Of a stretch of DNA of 64,000 nt, positions 8,897-17,821 are shown piece by piece. Every line of letters begins with the position of its first letter. Within the stretch, counting starts at the first letter, position 1. Source of the DNA: Sutcliffiella horikoshii DSM 8719. GTDB lineage: Bacteria > Bacillota > Bacilli > Bacillales > Bacillaceae_I. The notes beneath the pieces were generated by a model. The model made no database searches. It saw only the letters and a list, made by a program, of their open reading frames with translations, and was not told the origin of the DNA. A program made the position numbers and the translations under genes. The stretch covers positions 372,001 through 436,000 of the forward strand of contig LQXN01000067.1 in assembly GCA_001648575.1 (NCBI GenBank), written 5' to 3'.

Positions 8897-10732
8897 TTAA
8901 GCTTCCGCGAATTTTTTCTTTTTCGCTGCTCTTTCACGTTCGTTCTTATCAAGAAGTTTTTTACGTAAACGGATGGATTGTGGAGTAATCTCACAGTACT
9001 CATCGTCGTTCAAGTATTCTAAAGACTCCTCTAATGTCATAAGACGAGGTTTTTTCATGCTAACTGTTTGATCTTTCGTTGCAGAACGAACGTTAGTTGC
9101 CTGCTTCATTTTACAAACGTTAACCACAAGGTCATTTTCACGGTTATGCTCTCCAACGATCATTCCTTCGTAAACCTCTGTTCCAGGCTCAACAAAGATA
9201 ACTCCGCGGTCTTCAATACCCATGATACCGTATGTTGATGCTTTACCTGATTCCATGGAAACAAGAACACCTTGGCGACGTCCACCTACTTGACCCGCTG
9301 CCATTGGCTGATAACTGTCAAATGTGTGGTTGATGATTCCGTATCCGCGAGTAAGGGATAAGAATTCAGTCGTGTAACCGATCAATCCACGGGAAGGTAC
9401 CATGAAGATCAAACGGACTTGACCATTACCATTGTTGATCATGTCTACCATTTCACCTTTACGGGCACCGATGGACTCCATGATGGATCCAGTGTAATCT
9501 TCAGGTACATCGATTTGCACACGCTCAACCGGCTCTGATTTCACCCCATCAATACTCTTGATGATTACTTCAGGTTTTGAAACTTGAAGCTCAAATCCTT
9601 CACGGCGCATGTTTTCGATCAGGATGGAAAGATGGAGCTCTCCACGACCTGAAACAACCCACGCATCAGGAGAATCAGTTGGATCTACACGTAAACTTAC
9701 GTCTGTCTCCAACTGAGCTTCTAGACGCTCTTCAATTTTACGAGAAGTTACAAATTTACCTTCTTTACCTGCAAACGGACTGTTGTTTACCAAGAATGTC
9801 ATTTGTAGAGTCGGCTCATCGATACGTAGTACAGGAAGTGCATCCTGGTGGTCAACCGGGCAAACAGTTTCCCCTACGTTGATATCTTCCATTCCGGAAA
9901 CGGCTACAAGGTCACCAGCTTTTGCTTCTTCGATTTCCACACGTTTAAGACCGATGAAACCGAATAGCTTGCTTACACGGAATTGTTTTACAGAACCGTC
10001 AAGCTTCATTAGAGCAACTTGTTGGCCAACTTTCATGGTTCCACGGAAGATACGTCCAACCCCGATACGTCCAACATAGTCATTGTAGTCAAGAAGGGCT
10101 ACTTGGAATTGAAGTGGCTCAGCACTATTATCAATTGGAGCTGGGATATGTTCAACAATGGACTCATAGATTGCTTCCATGTTTTCATCTTGCTTTTCAG
10201 GATTTGTACTAGCTGTACCGTTGATTGCAGATGCATAAACAACTGGGAATTCTAATTGTTCTTCGTTTGCACCTAACTCGATGAACAAGTCAATTACTTC
10301 GTCAACAACTTCAGTTGGACGAGCAAAATCACGGTCAATTTTGTTTACAACTACGATTGGTGTCAAGTTCTGCTCTAACGCTTTTTTCAATACAAAGCGT
10401 GTTTGAGGCATACAACCTTCATATGCATCAACTACTAAAAGCACACCATCAACCATTTTCATAATACGTTCCACTTCTCCACCAAAGTCGGCATGTCCTG
10501 GTGTGTCCATGATGTTAATACGCGTATCTTTATAGTTAATTGCCGTATTTTTAGCTAATATGGTAATCCCACGTTCTCTTTCTAGATCATTGGAGTCCAT
10601 GGCACGTTCTGCTACCTGCTCGTTCGTTCTAAACGTACCAGCCTGATGTAGCAATTTGTCCACTAACGTTGTTTTACCATGGTCTACGTGAGCGATAATT
10701 GCGATGTTTCTGATATCATTGCGGATGTTCAC
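8897..10732 (-). CDS. typA: Ribosome-associated GTPase TypA/BipA
   Basis: Translational GTPase of 611 residues that binds the 70S ribosome and helps assembly and stress growth. G-domain motifs are complete: G1 AHVDHGKTT (residue 14), G2 RGITI, G3 DTPGHADFG, and G4 NKID. Domain II and the BipA-specific C-terminal region follow ([37 protein letters not shown]). The start is GTG at 10732, eight bases after GGGAG; an overlapping ATG AAA TAG just upstream cannot encode it. The basic C-terminus ([15 protein letters not shown]) is normal for the family. Confidence 0.97.
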   Translation of the reverse strand: MNIRNDIRNIAIIAHVDHGKTTLVDKLLHQAGTFRTNEQVAERAMDSNDLERERGITILAKNTAINYKDTRINIMDTPGHADFGGEVERIMKMVDGVLLVVDAYEGCMPQTRFVLKKALEQNLTPIVVVNKIDRDFARPTEVVDEVIDLFIELGANEEQLEFPVVYASAINGTASTNPEKQDENMEAIYESIVEHIPAPIDNSAEPLQFQVALLDYNDYVGRIGVGRIFRGTMKVGQQVALMKLDGSVKQFRVSKLFGFIGLKRVEIEEAKAGDLVAVSGMEDINVGETVCPVDHQDALPVLRIDEPTLQMTFLVNNSPFAGKEGKFVTSRKIEERLEAQLETDVSLRVDPTDSPDAWVVSGRGELHLSILIENMRREGFELQVSKPEVIIKSIDGVKSEPVERVQIDVPEDYTGSIMESIGARKGEMVDMINNGNGQVRLIFMVPSRGLIGYTTEFLSLTRGYGIINHTFDSYQPMAAGQVGGRRQGVLVSMESGKASTYGIMGIEDRGVIFVEPGTEVYEGMIVGEHNRENDLVVNVCKMKQATNVRSATKDQTVSMKKPRLMTLEESLEYLNDDEYCEITPQSIRLRKKLLDKNERERAAKKKKFAEA

Positions 10733-10860
10733 TATTTCATCTCCCTAATTATACAACTTAATAACTTTAGTATTATACCACAAACATGGTAGAAAAGAGA
10801 AAGGGACTTATGTAAAATATAAGTTATATGTTCTTAGCTTCATCAGGAGGAGTTGATTTT

Positions 10861-11046
10861 ATGAAAAATATCAAGTGGATTTTAATGGTATATGCCATTT
10901 TGGCAGCGGTTTCTTTAGGTACTATTGGAATAGCTATAGGGGAAAGAAATACTGTAGGTACAGTATTGGCATTTATTCTTTTTGCAATTGTCATGGGCCT
11001 TGGATTCAAAACAAAAAGAAAAATGCGTGAAAATGGTCAATTATAA
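10861..11046 (+). CDS. ylaF: YlaF family small membrane protein (DUF5325)
   Basis: A 61-residue protein with two membrane segments (about 5-22 and 31-48) and a basic C-terminus (KTKRKMRENG). The AGGAGGAG site eight bases upstream fixes the ATG at 10861 rather than the longer frame from 10828. Position next to typA matches YlaF. Function unknown. Confidence 0.85.
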   Translation: MKNIKWILMVYAILAAVSLGTIGIAIGERNTVGTVLAFILFAIVMGLGFKTKRKMRENGQL

Positions 11047-11100
11047 AAAGTACAATATGTTACTGCTATAATTTACCTTTTATTTTTAGGGAGCGTATGC

Positions 11101-11138
11101 AAAAACCCACGGCATTTTACTCGGACCGTGGGTTTTTA
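11101..11138. terminator. Bidirectional terminator of ylaF and suhB
   Basis: Stem AAAAACCCACGG / CCGTGGGTTTTT with T runs on both strands. Confidence 0.9.
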
Positions 11139-11139
11139 T

Positions 11140-11937
11140 TTATTTCTTCAACTTATATAAAAAGTCTTTGCTGATTTCCTCATGTAAACCAGGTTTGCTT
11201 ACGAACACACTATTTTGTTCTAGCATATTTAGAGATTCCCCATGAAGATTAGTTACTTTTCCCCCTAGTTCATTCACCAGGATCAACCCTGCAGCAAAAT
11301 CCCATGGAGATAGCCTCATGGAAAAATATGCGTCAATGCGGCCTGTGGCTACATAAGCCATTTCTAAAGCAGCTGAACCATATGATCTAGTGCCCCTTAC
11401 TTTCTTCACCAACGGAGCAAATATGGTAGGATCTATGCGTTTATTTTCTGTGATCCAAGTAGCATTTAAAGCAATTATTGACTGATCCACACTTACTTCC
11501 TCTAAAGCAGGTAGTTTTGTATCATTCAAATAGGCTCCCTCACCAGCTGCAGCATGATATAGCTCATCATGAACAACATCGTAAATAAGGCCGATCTTCC
11601 CTACTCCATCCTCGTAAACCGCCACAGATATTGCAAAGTTCCTTTGTTGATGAATAAAATTCATTGTTCCATCAATAGGATCGATAATCCATACCGTACC
11701 ATCCAAATTATCCAATTCATCTCCAAATCCTTCTTCCCCTAATATTTGGTGGTCAGGATAGATCTCCCTGATACGTTCTATGAAAAATTTTTCTGTTTCC
11801 TTATCTATATTTGTGACAAGGTCATCAGGAGAAGTTTTGCTATGTATCATCAGTTCTGTTGAAAACGATTCACGGATTCTTTCCCCTGCTTCTCTTGTCC
11901 ATTTTTTCGCGTTTTCATCAATCTCCCGCCAATTCAT
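11140..11937 (-). CDS. suhB: Inositol monophosphatase family protein
   Basis: Metal-dependent phosphatase of 265 residues. The metal-binding motifs are intact: LGEEGFG (Glu, about residue 70), IDPIDGTMNF (about 85-94) and the C-terminal SPWDFAAGL (about 212). The physiological substrate (inositol phosphate, NADP or another sugar phosphate) is not decided by sequence. Corresponds to YktC of B. subtilis by order. ATG start with a GGCAGGAG site; it has a terminator on each side, so it is monocistronic. Confidence 0.93.
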   Translation of the reverse strand: MNWREIDENAKKWTREAGERIRESFSTELMIHSKTSPDDLVTNIDKETEKFFIERIREIYPDHQILGEEGFGDELDNLDGTVWIIDPIDGTMNFIHQQRNFAISVAVYEDGVGKIGLIYDVVHDELYHAAAGEGAYLNDTKLPALEEVSVDQSIIALNATWITENKRIDPTIFAPLVKKVRGTRSYGSAALEMAYVATGRIDAYFSMRLSPWDFAAGLILVNELGGKVTNLHGESLNMLEQNSVFVSKPGLHEEISKDFLYKLKK

Positions 11938-12055
11938 CTTATCTCCTGCCCTTCTTACTCAATATGTTAGTTTTTCATGCGTCAATAAAGATTTTATGTA
12001 TGTTTTAGCTTACTGAAACGAGTAGGTAAAAGCAAGTAATCCGACACACAGAAAA

Positions 12056-12076
12056 ACGAACCTCATACAGGTTCGT
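12056..12076 (-). terminator. Terminator of the ykzI-like gene
   Basis: Perfect stem ACGAACCT / AGGTTCGT followed by TTTTTC on the minus strand. Confidence 0.85.
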
Positions 12077-12092
12077 CAGGTAGCATGTGCCA

Positions 12093-12281
12093 CTAAACCT
12101 CTAGATTTAACATTTCTTTTCGAAATTGCTCTAACTTGGACTTTGACTTTTTGATTTTATCCTTGTCGCTTTCTTGTATCGCTTCATACAGAACCGCCAG
12201 TTCATAGTCGATCTCCATTCGCAATACCGCCCGTTGGTTTTCTTCCTTTTTCTTTTTCCACGGTGTCGCTACTTGTTTCAT
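12093..12281 (-). CDS. ykzI: Small charged helical protein, ykzI position
   Basis: A 62-residue, highly charged protein, probably coiled coil from about residue 15 to the end (ENQRAVLRMEIDYELAVLYE ... KSKLEQFRKEML). It occupies the place of ykzI between yktB and yktC. The longer frame starting with TTG at 12299 contains the GAGGGAGG ribosome site; that site is eight bases before the ATG at 12281, which is therefore chosen. Function unknown; the symbol rests on position more than on sequence. Confidence 0.7.
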   Translation of the reverse strand: MKQVATPWKKKKEENQRAVLRMEIDYELAVLYEAIQESDKDKIKKSKSKLEQFRKEMLNLEV

Positions 12282-12497
12282 CCTCATTCCCTCCCTCAAT
12301 TTAAGTTCTCGCTGGCAAAAGATTCAATTTTAAATGGTTGCTATATCATATGAAGGGAATGAAAGTTGGTAACTAAAATGTGCAGTAACCCAAAAAGAAA
12401 CAGTCAGTAGAAAAATCGTATATTTTGGCACGGAAAATCGGCTATGATAAAATGGAAAATATCATGTGAACAAACATACGAGAAATGGAGCGATTTC

Positions 12498-13139
12498 ATG
12501 GGTAGAGAGAAGTTTAACGGGTTTAAAAAACAAGACTTTGAAGTTTTCACCATAGATGGATTAGAAGATAGAATGGAAGCTTTGAAATATCAAATACAGC
12601 CTAAATTTGAACAGCTTGGAGAACATTTTTCTCCTTCATTAACAGCGATGACAGGCGAAGAAATCCACTACCATGTGGCAAAGCACGCAAGAAGAACCAA
12701 GAACCCTCCAAAAGACTCCTGGGTAGCATTCGGAAGCAATCCCAGAGGATATAAGATGCTTCCACATTTTCAGATTGGCCTATGGGAAACACATGTATTC
12801 GTGTGGTTTGCTGTCATATATGAAGCACCAATGAAGGAAGCCTTCGGAGAAACCTTGCTAGATGATATCAAGAAGATCCGCAAGAAGATCCCTTCTGATT
12901 ACGTCTGGTCAAAAGACCATACCAAACCTGAAGTTATTCGCCAAAGTGATTTGACTGAAAAAGCTCATAAGGAACTTTTCGAACGCCTGATCAATGTTAA
13001 AAAAGCAGAAATACTATGTGGCATACAGATTCCTCAAGAAGAAGCAATCAAGCTCTCCGGTGATGAGACCATTGCAAGAATTGAAGAAGCCTTCCAAAAG
13101 TTGCGGGAGCTTTACAACCTTTCGAAACAGGCGGTATAA
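12498..13139 (+). CDS. yktB: UPF0637 family protein YktB
   Basis: A 213-residue cytoplasmic protein of the YktB/UPF0637 (DUF1054) family, recognised by its start (FNGFKKQDFEVFTIDGLEDR) and the WVAFGSNPRGYK and HFQIGLWETHVFVWFA segments. Function is not established. The open frame reaches back to 12444, but GGAG seven bases before the ATG at 12498 supports the shorter form, which has the family length. Confidence 0.9.
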   Translation: MGREKFNGFKKQDFEVFTIDGLEDRMEALKYQIQPKFEQLGEHFSPSLTAMTGEEIHYHVAKHARRTKNPPKDSWVAFGSNPRGYKMLPHFQIGLWETHVFVWFAVIYEAPMKEAFGETLLDDIKKIRKKIPSDYVWSKDHTKPEVIRQSDLTEKAHKELFERLINVKKAEILCGIQIPQEEAIKLSGDETIARIEEAFQKLRELYNLSKQAV

Positions 13140-13150
13140 ATGTAAATGTA

Positions 13151-13182
13151 AAAAACCCAAAAGATTTTTTCTTTTGGGTTTT
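13151..13182. terminator. Bidirectional terminator of yktB and yktA
   Basis: Stem AAAACCCAAAAGA / TCTTTTGGGTTTT with T runs on both strands. Confidence 0.88.
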
Positions 13183-13189
13183 ATCATCA

Positions 13190-13465
13190 TTACTTGGACA
13201 TGCTTACCTTTTCCCCCGGTTGCATTTCCTTTGCTTTTTTAATGGTTCTGTAAACAGAAAATCCGCTTAATTCTTCGTATTCGTTTGCCAGATTCCGTTC
13301 ATCCGCTTTTCCAGGCACTATTTCTTTAAAGCGTCGATATAACGACAATAGCCTGTCCCGTTCGACACCTTTGCTGTAACTCATTTCAACAGCCTCATAA
13401 AATGCTATAACATCAACCACTTCTTCTGTAGACCATTCGTATGATATAGGATAAGAGAAGTCCAT
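13190..13465 (-). CDS. yktA: UPF0223 family protein YktA
   Basis: A 91-residue protein matching UPF0223/YktA (MDFSYPISYEWSTEEVVDVI ... SFSVYRTIKKAKEM). Function unknown; no membrane or signal segment. ATG start with an AGAGGTG site. It faces yktB across a shared terminator, as expected for the ykt cluster. Confidence 0.9.
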   Translation of the reverse strand: MDFSYPISYEWSTEEVVDVIAFYEAVEMSYSKGVERDRLLSLYRRFKEIVPGKADERNLANEYEELSGFSVYRTIKKAKEMQPGEKVSMSK

Positions 13466-13606
13466 ATGTTCACCTCTTTACAATGTATATGTATTCTAAG
13501 AATAAGGCTATTTTCTCATAGATGTAGCTATTCACTGCTTAGGCACTTATAACCAACAAAGTTTATGAAAATAGCCAAGAATAAAGTATAACACTTCCTC
13601 CCTCTA

Positions 13607-14563
13607 TTATGTCCACTTGTTTCTTATTCCTTCCCCTTCTTCAATCATCCGTGAGAGGAGGTCTTTCACTGTGGGCACATCGTCGATCAAACCCATCACT
13701 TGCCCAGCCCATGCATATCCAGAATCCACTTTACCATCATAAATGAATTGCTTATTGGCAGTCCCTGCGATAAACTCCTTTAGTTCCTCATATCCCTTTT
13801 GTTCTTGTTCTAATTTTAGAATTTGATCTGTCCAGGAGTTATGAATTGCCCTTGCAGGAGCTCCCAAACTTCTTTTAATGACAACTGTATCATTCTCTGT
13901 CCCCTTAATAAGCAAATCTTTATATATTGGATGGGCATGTATACACTCCTTTGTAGCGATGAACCTTGTTCCCATTTCAATCCCTTCTGCACCAAGGGCC
14001 AAGGCTGCCATCAATCCGCGGCCGTCCCCTATACCCCCTGAGGCGATTACAGGGATGTTCAAGGCATCAACCACCTTTGGCACTAAAACCATCGTACCCA
14101 AATCGTTCTTGCCAAGATGACCGCCTCCCTCCTGTCCTACGACCATCACCGCGTCCGCACCCAGCTCTTCTGCCTTTTCTGCTTGCCTGCGCGCCGCCAC
14201 CAACACAAGTTTCTTACAGTTTGCATTCTCAAGTCTTTTGAAAATTGGTGCAGGGTTGCCTCCAGTCATAGAAATAACTGGTACTTTTTCATCCATGGCA
14301 ACATCCAACATATGCTCAAATGGCCTTCCGTGTTGTCCAATGGCAAAATTCACGCCAAAAGGCTGATCCGTCAGCTTCCTGACCTTTCTGATTTCCGCAC
14401 GTAGTTTTTCTGGAGTTTCCAAGCTCATTGCCGTAATTTGCCCAAGACCACCCGCATTGGAGACCGCTGCGGCAAGGTCCGCATATGCCAAGTATGCCAA
14501 ACCTCCTTGAATGATGGGGTACTTAATATTTAATATATCTGTAACTCTTGTATGCCACTTCAT
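13607..14563 (-). CDS. Nitronate monooxygenase-like flavoprotein
   Basis: FMN-dependent TIM-barrel oxidoreductase of the nitronate monooxygenase / FabK-like family, 318 residues. Family signals are the N-terminal YPIIQGGLAYLAYADLAAAV, SNAGGLGQI, the phosphate-binding VVGQEGGGHLG (about residue 143), PVIASGGIGDGRG and ALGAEGIEMGTRFIATKE. Nitronate oxidation cannot be told from enoyl-ACP reduction by sequence alone. ATG at 14563 has GGGGAAGG six bases upstream. The gene is not part of the B. subtilis speA-yktA order and so looks like a lineage-specific insertion. Confidence 0.82.
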   Translation of the reverse strand: MKWHTRVTDILNIKYPIIQGGLAYLAYADLAAAVSNAGGLGQITAMSLETPEKLRAEIRKVRKLTDQPFGVNFAIGQHGRPFEHMLDVAMDEKVPVISMTGGNPAPIFKRLENANCKKLVLVAARRQAEKAEELGADAVMVVGQEGGGHLGKNDLGTMVLVPKVVDALNIPVIASGGIGDGRGLMAALALGAEGIEMGTRFIATKECIHAHPIYKDLLIKGTENDTVVIKRSLGAPARAIHNSWTDQILKLEQEQKGYEELKEFIAGTANKQFIYDGKVDSGYAWAGQVMGLIDDVPTVKDLLSRMIEEGEGIRNKWT

Positions 14564-14773
14564 TGTCAACCTTCCCCTTTCTACCTCTTTTAATTGTTTC
14601 TTTATTTATTATTAAAATCCTGTTTTTTTCACTCAATTAACCTAAAGAAAAATCTATGCAACAAACAATATAAATGCTATAATTTCATTTGTTTTAAGTG
14701 AATGTTTGTTCTGTGTCTTTAGATACGTTAAGATAAACGAAATCAAGATAAAATGAAGAGGTGCATAAGTAAG

Positions 14774-16255
14774 TTGACATATTCTCAAATTGATACACCA
14801 TTATTTACTGGACTATTAAATCATGCAAAAAAAAATCCGATCCAATTTCATATTCCCGGTCATAAAAAAGGGGCAGGAATCGATCCTGAGTTTCGTGAAT
14901 TCATCGGTGATAATGCTCTTTCCATTGACTTGATCAATATTGGCCCACTTGATGACCTCCATCAGCCAAAAGGTATGATTAAAGATGCGCAGGACCTTGC
15001 AGCCAAAGCTTTTGGTGCTGATCATACGTTCTTTTCCGTTCAAGGTACAAGTGGGGCAATTATGACGATGGTGATGGCTGTTTGCGGCCCGGGAGAGAAA
15101 ATTATCGTTCCTAGGAATGTTCACAAATCTGTAATGTCAGCTATTGTTTTCTCAGGTGCCGTTCCTATCTTCATCCATCCTGAGGTGGATAAAGAGTTGG
15201 GGATTTCACATGGCATAACTACCGAATCGGTGGAAAAGGCTTTAACAAAGCATCCCGATGCAAAAGGTGTACTTGTCATAAACCCTACTTATTTCGGGAT
15301 ATCAGCCGATTTGAGCCAGATTGTAGAAATTGCGCATTCTTTCAATGTACCAGTCCTTGTGGACGAGGCCCATGGCGTCCATATTCATTTTCATGAAGAG
15401 CTTCCGTTATCTGCCATGCAAGCTGGTGCAGATATGGCTGCGACCAGTGTGCATAAACTTGGAGGATCCATGACGCAAAGCTCCATCTTGAATGTACGTG
15501 AAGGACTTGTAAATGTAAACAGAATTCAAGGTATATTGAGCATGTTGACGACAACCTCCACATCTTACCTTCTTCTTGCTTCATTGGATGTTGCTCGTAA
15601 ACGTCTCGCAACAGAAGGGCATATGCTGATTGAAAAAACAATACAATTGGCTAACAAAACGCGCAATGCCATAAATGAAATAGACCACCTGCAATGTATC
15701 GGCCCTGAAATTTTAGGAAGAAAAGCTACTTTTGATTACGATCCGACCAAATTGATCATCTCCGTAAAAAGCCTAAACCTGACCGGCTATGATGTGGAAA
15801 AATGGTTACGGCAGAAATATAATATCGAGGTCGAGTTATCCGATTTATACAATATTCTTTGTATTATTACCCCTGGTGACTCAGAGATGGAGACAGGGAC
15901 TTTAGTTGAAGCATTAAAAGAGCTTTCTGAAGAGTTCAAACATCAAGCAGGGGATTTGGAAAAAGAAGTGAAGGTATTACTTCCAGATATCCCTGTTCTT
16001 GCAATTGCGCCACGTGATGCATTTTACTCAGAGACTGAAGTTGTACCATTTGAAGAATCAGCTGGGCGCATTATCGCTGAATTCATCATGGTCTATCCTC
16101 CTGGCATCCCAATTTTCACTCCGGGTGAGATCATCACAGAAGATAATTTATCCTATATAACCAAAACATTGGAAGTTGGCCTTCCTGTTCAAGGACCGGA
16201 AGATTATGAGCTGAAAAGTTTACGGGTAATCAAAGAGCATAAAGCAATTCAATAA
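14774..16255 (+). CDS. speA: Arginine decarboxylase
   Basis: PLP-dependent decarboxylase of the Orn/Lys/Arg fold-type I family, the first step of polyamine synthesis (arginine to agmatine). It has the FHIPGHKKGAG N-terminal motif, LVDEAHGVH, and the PLP lysine in TSVHKLGGSMTQSS. The start is uncertain: ATG 14753 lacks a ribosome site, while TTG 14774 follows AGAGGTG by 11 bases and gives 493 residues, near the B. subtilis length. SR1 lies convergently downstream and shares the terminator, as the B. subtilis sr1 gene also neighbours speA. Confidence 0.93.
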   Translation: MTYSQIDTPLFTGLLNHAKKNPIQFHIPGHKKGAGIDPEFREFIGDNALSIDLINIGPLDDLHQPKGMIKDAQDLAAKAFGADHTFFSVQGTSGAIMTMVMAVCGPGEKIIVPRNVHKSVMSAIVFSGAVPIFIHPEVDKELGISHGITTESVEKALTKHPDAKGVLVINPTYFGISADLSQIVEIAHSFNVPVLVDEAHGVHIHFHEELPLSAMQAGADMAATSVHKLGGSMTQSSILNVREGLVNVNRIQGILSMLTTTSTSYLLLASLDVARKRLATEGHMLIEKTIQLANKTRNAINEIDHLQCIGPEILGRKATFDYDPTKLIISVKSLNLTGYDVEKWLRQKYNIEVELSDLYNILCIITPGDSEMETGTLVEALKELSEEFKHQAGDLEKEVKVLLPDIPVLAIAPRDAFYSETEVVPFEESAGRIIAEFIMVYPPGIPIFTPGEIITEDNLSYITKTLEVGLPVQGPEDYELKSLRVIKEHKAIQ

Positions 16256-16258
16256 ATG

Positions 16259-16293
16259 AAAAAAGCAGGCTCTCCTATAGGAGCCTGCTTTTT
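16259..16293. terminator. Bidirectional terminator of speA and SR1
   Basis: Stem AAAAGCAGGCTC / GAGCCTGCTTTT with T runs on both strands. It ends speA on the plus strand and the SR1 RNA on the minus strand. Confidence 0.9.
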
Positions 16294-16319
16294 CGTATTC
16301 CCTCTATCAATATATGATT

Positions 16320-16445
16320 CTAGGCTAAGTCTTCGCTTTTTTCAGAGCACTGACAATCTGCACATTTGGCATAATACGTCGTAACTTTTTCGTCCTCAAA
16401 ATGATCTACCGCGCTGTTACAAGTTTGACAAATGATTGTACCCAT
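16320..16445 (-). CDS. sr1P: GapA-binding peptide SR1P
   Basis: A 41-residue peptide opening MGTIICQTCN and continuing HFEDEKVTTYYAKCADCQC. The start MGTIxCQxCN and the FEDEKVT block are those of SR1P, which in B. subtilis binds glyceraldehyde dehydrogenase GapA and, with it, stimulates RNase J1. Two Cys-x-x-Cys pairs suggest metal binding. ATG at 16445 lies three bases after a GAGGTTGAAGGG stretch with a usable Shine-Dalgarno core. Confidence 0.9.
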   Translation of the reverse strand: MGTIICQTCNSAVDHFEDEKVTTYYAKCADCQCSEKSEDLA

Positions 16446-16496
16446 ACCCTTCAACCTCTTTCCGTAAAGAAATTTTTATTGCAAAGTCGCCATAAA

Positions 16497-16510
16497 TGAA
16501 AGCGTTTTAT
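16497..16510. promoter_or_regulatory. cre-like site in SR1 leader
   Basis: TGAAAGCGTTTTAT matches the CcpA operator consensus TGWAANCGNTNWCA except in the last two bases. It lies a few bases downstream of the deduced SR1 start point, where CcpA binding would block transcription. Minor CcpA control of SR1 is known in B. subtilis. Confidence 0.6.
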
Positions 16511-16522
16511 GTTGTTAAATAC

Positions 16523-16551
16523 ATCATAAACCCTCAAATGTGTTATGTCAA
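16523..16551 (-). promoter_or_regulatory. SigA promoter of SR1
   Basis: Minus-strand TTGACA (16551-16546), a 17-base spacer and TATGAT (16528-16523). This is one of the strongest SigA-type promoters in the window. Confidence 0.88.
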
Positions 16552-16560
16552 TGGGTATAT

Positions 16561-16571
16561 TGTATAACACA
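16561..16571 (-). promoter_or_regulatory. CcpN-box-like sequence upstream of SR1
   Basis: TGTGTTATACA fits the reported CcpN consensus TRTGHYATAYW at all 11 positions and lies 10 bases upstream of the -35 hexamer. A second, weaker match on the plus strand (16539-16549, TGTGTTATGTC) overlaps the -35 region. In B. subtilis CcpN represses sr1, gapB and pckA on sugars using paired boxes. Confidence 0.65.
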
Positions 16572-16617
16572 TTTATTTTTTGTTTATAAAGTTGAAAGTC
16601 GCTTTACAAGTAAAAAG

Positions 16618-16643
16618 TCACCGTCCGATAACTGGACGATGAC
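16618..16643 (-). terminator. Terminator of the DUF3055 gene
   Basis: Stem GTCA(T/C)CGTCC / GGACG(G/A)TGAC followed by TTTTT on the minus strand. Confidence 0.85.
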
Positions 16644-16663
16644 CTCAGAACTACAATGGGATT

Positions 16664-16963
16664 TTATTCATATTGTTCTTGGAACGGACTGGTAGGAATG
16701 GCTTCAGTAAAGAATTCAGCAAGATCTTCTGCCTGCTCTTGTGAATCAATTCGGAAAACATGTTGAAGGTGGTTTAAGTCAGTAATGTCTTTAGGGTCGA
16801 GGAGTGTGGAACGGCCAGTTTGCATACAGATGACGAGAGGCTTACCAAAAAACATATTCGTGTAAACAATACCAAAATCATATCTGATATCTTTAGTCGT
16901 AAAGCCAACAAATCGAACAGGGACATTCTCATTGTTATCATAAAGCTTGTCAAATAAGTTCAT
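16664..16963 (-). CDS. SAV0927/DUF3055 family protein
   Basis: A 99-residue cytoplasmic protein recognised as the SAV0927 (DUF3055) family from MNLFDKLYDNNENVPVRFVG and DFGIVYTNMFFGKPLVICMQ. Function unknown. The frame is open for 23 more codons upstream, but a perfect AAGGAGG eight bases before the ATG at 16963 decides the start. It is monocistronic, with its own terminator. Confidence 0.85.
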   Translation of the reverse strand: MNLFDKLYDNNENVPVRFVGFTTKDIRYDFGIVYTNMFFGKPLVICMQTGRSTLLDPKDITDLNHLQHVFRIDSQEQAEDLAEFFTEAIPTSPFQEQYE

Positions 16964-17117
16964 AAGGTACCTCCTTATAATTTTTTGGTTATTCAGAATA
17001 TTATTATAACTCAACAGATGCCTGATTTGCAAGAATTTTCACTTAGTGATTGTCAGGAGTTTTGTGCTAATGCTAGAATGGTACTAGATGAATTTGTCAT
17101 ATTTAGGAGTGAAAATA

Positions 17118-17543
17118 ATGGCCAGTAGCGCTTACATTAATCTAGTCTCCAAATCTAAAGAGAAAACGCTTACCGTTGAAGATGTGAAGGAATTATTACA
17201 CTATTATAAAGAAATAACCTCCAAAACCGGGAAACAGTTGGGATGGGAATACAGCGGGGCAGCTTTCCCATATGAAATCAAAGAAAAGCCTGAAGGAAAA
17301 GGTCAGTGGTTTTATCTGAAGGGCACGGAAGACCGCTATAAAATGATTCTTATCGGTGTGGGTACCCAAACTGATCATTCAGATGAGTTAGAACCCCTTC
17401 CTTACATACAAGTCACCTTGCACGACCAGAGCACCCATGGAGACAAAGGAAAGGCAAATGAACTATGTAAGTTCCTTGCGAAGAAACTTGAAGCAGAGTT
17501 AAAGCTCTTTACCGGCAGCATCATGTATTATTATAAGCGCTAA
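17118..17543 (+). CDS. DUF1885 family protein
   Basis: A 141-residue soluble protein of the DUF1885 family (SSAYINLVSKSKEKTLTVED ... HYYKEITSKTGKQLGWEYSG). A structure is known for a Geobacillus member, but not a function. TAGGAG seven bases upstream supports the ATG at 17118 over the longer frame from 17088. Its terminator is interrupted by repeat element A: the hairpin nearest the gene has lost the T run, and a second copy with the T run lies beyond the element. Confidence 0.8.
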   Translation: MASSAYINLVSKSKEKTLTVEDVKELLHYYKEITSKTGKQLGWEYSGAAFPYEIKEKPEGKGQWFYLKGTEDRYKMILIGVGTQTDHSDELEPLPYIQVTLHDQSTHGDKGKANELCKFLAKKLEAELKLFTGSIMYYYKR

Positions 17544-17550
17544 AGATGTA

Positions 17551-17818
17551 AAGCCCGCTATAATTAGCGGGCTTCAGACTGTTGACAAAGCCCTAAATAT
17601 TTTTAAATTTGCATCCTGCTATTGATCTTCGTTCCAGGCGCTTCGCTTTTCGCGGGCGGTCCGGAAGCCTCCTCGGGCTTACGCCCTGCGGGGTCTTCCA
17701 TGTCCCTTCCTCCCGCAGAAGTCTGCGCGCCTTCCACTACGATCAACACAGGTTTTGCATATCTCAAAGATAAAAAAACTTTGTCTACACACTGAAGCCC
17801 GCTATTATTAGCGGGCTT
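17551..17818 (-). mobile_element. Repeat element A (220 bp) flanked by duplicated terminator hairpins
   Basis: The element core is 17575-17794. On the minus strand it begins CAGTGTGTAGACAAAG and ends CTTTGTCAACAGTCTG, giving short inverted ends TGTWGACAAAG. The centre is GC-rich (about 60%) and bounded by inverted GTTGATC / GATCAA(T/C) blocks. The 24-base terminator hairpin (AAGCCCGC ... GCGGGCTT) stands on both sides, 17551-17574 and 17795-17818, differing at one base. Only the right copy keeps the T run. No coding potential. Confidence 0.85.
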
Positions 17819-17821
17819 TTT

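Larger units (their letters stand above)
16259..16516 (-). ncRNA. sr1: Probable SR1 dual-function regulatory RNA
   Basis: A single-gene transcript of about 258 bases is implied by a strong promoter (start near 16516) and the terminator at 16259-16293. Inside it lies the SR1P reading frame. In B. subtilis SR1 base-pairs with ahrC mRNA and encodes SR1P. Here the promoter, the peptide and the position next to speA and near pdh agree with that. Pairing with ahrC cannot be tested because ahrC is not in the window. Confidence 0.8.

Noticed and set aside
14753-14773. ATG 14753 as the start of speA
   Set aside because: No ribosome site precedes it, and the extra seven residues are absent from related proteins; TTG 14774 fits better, although its spacing is long.
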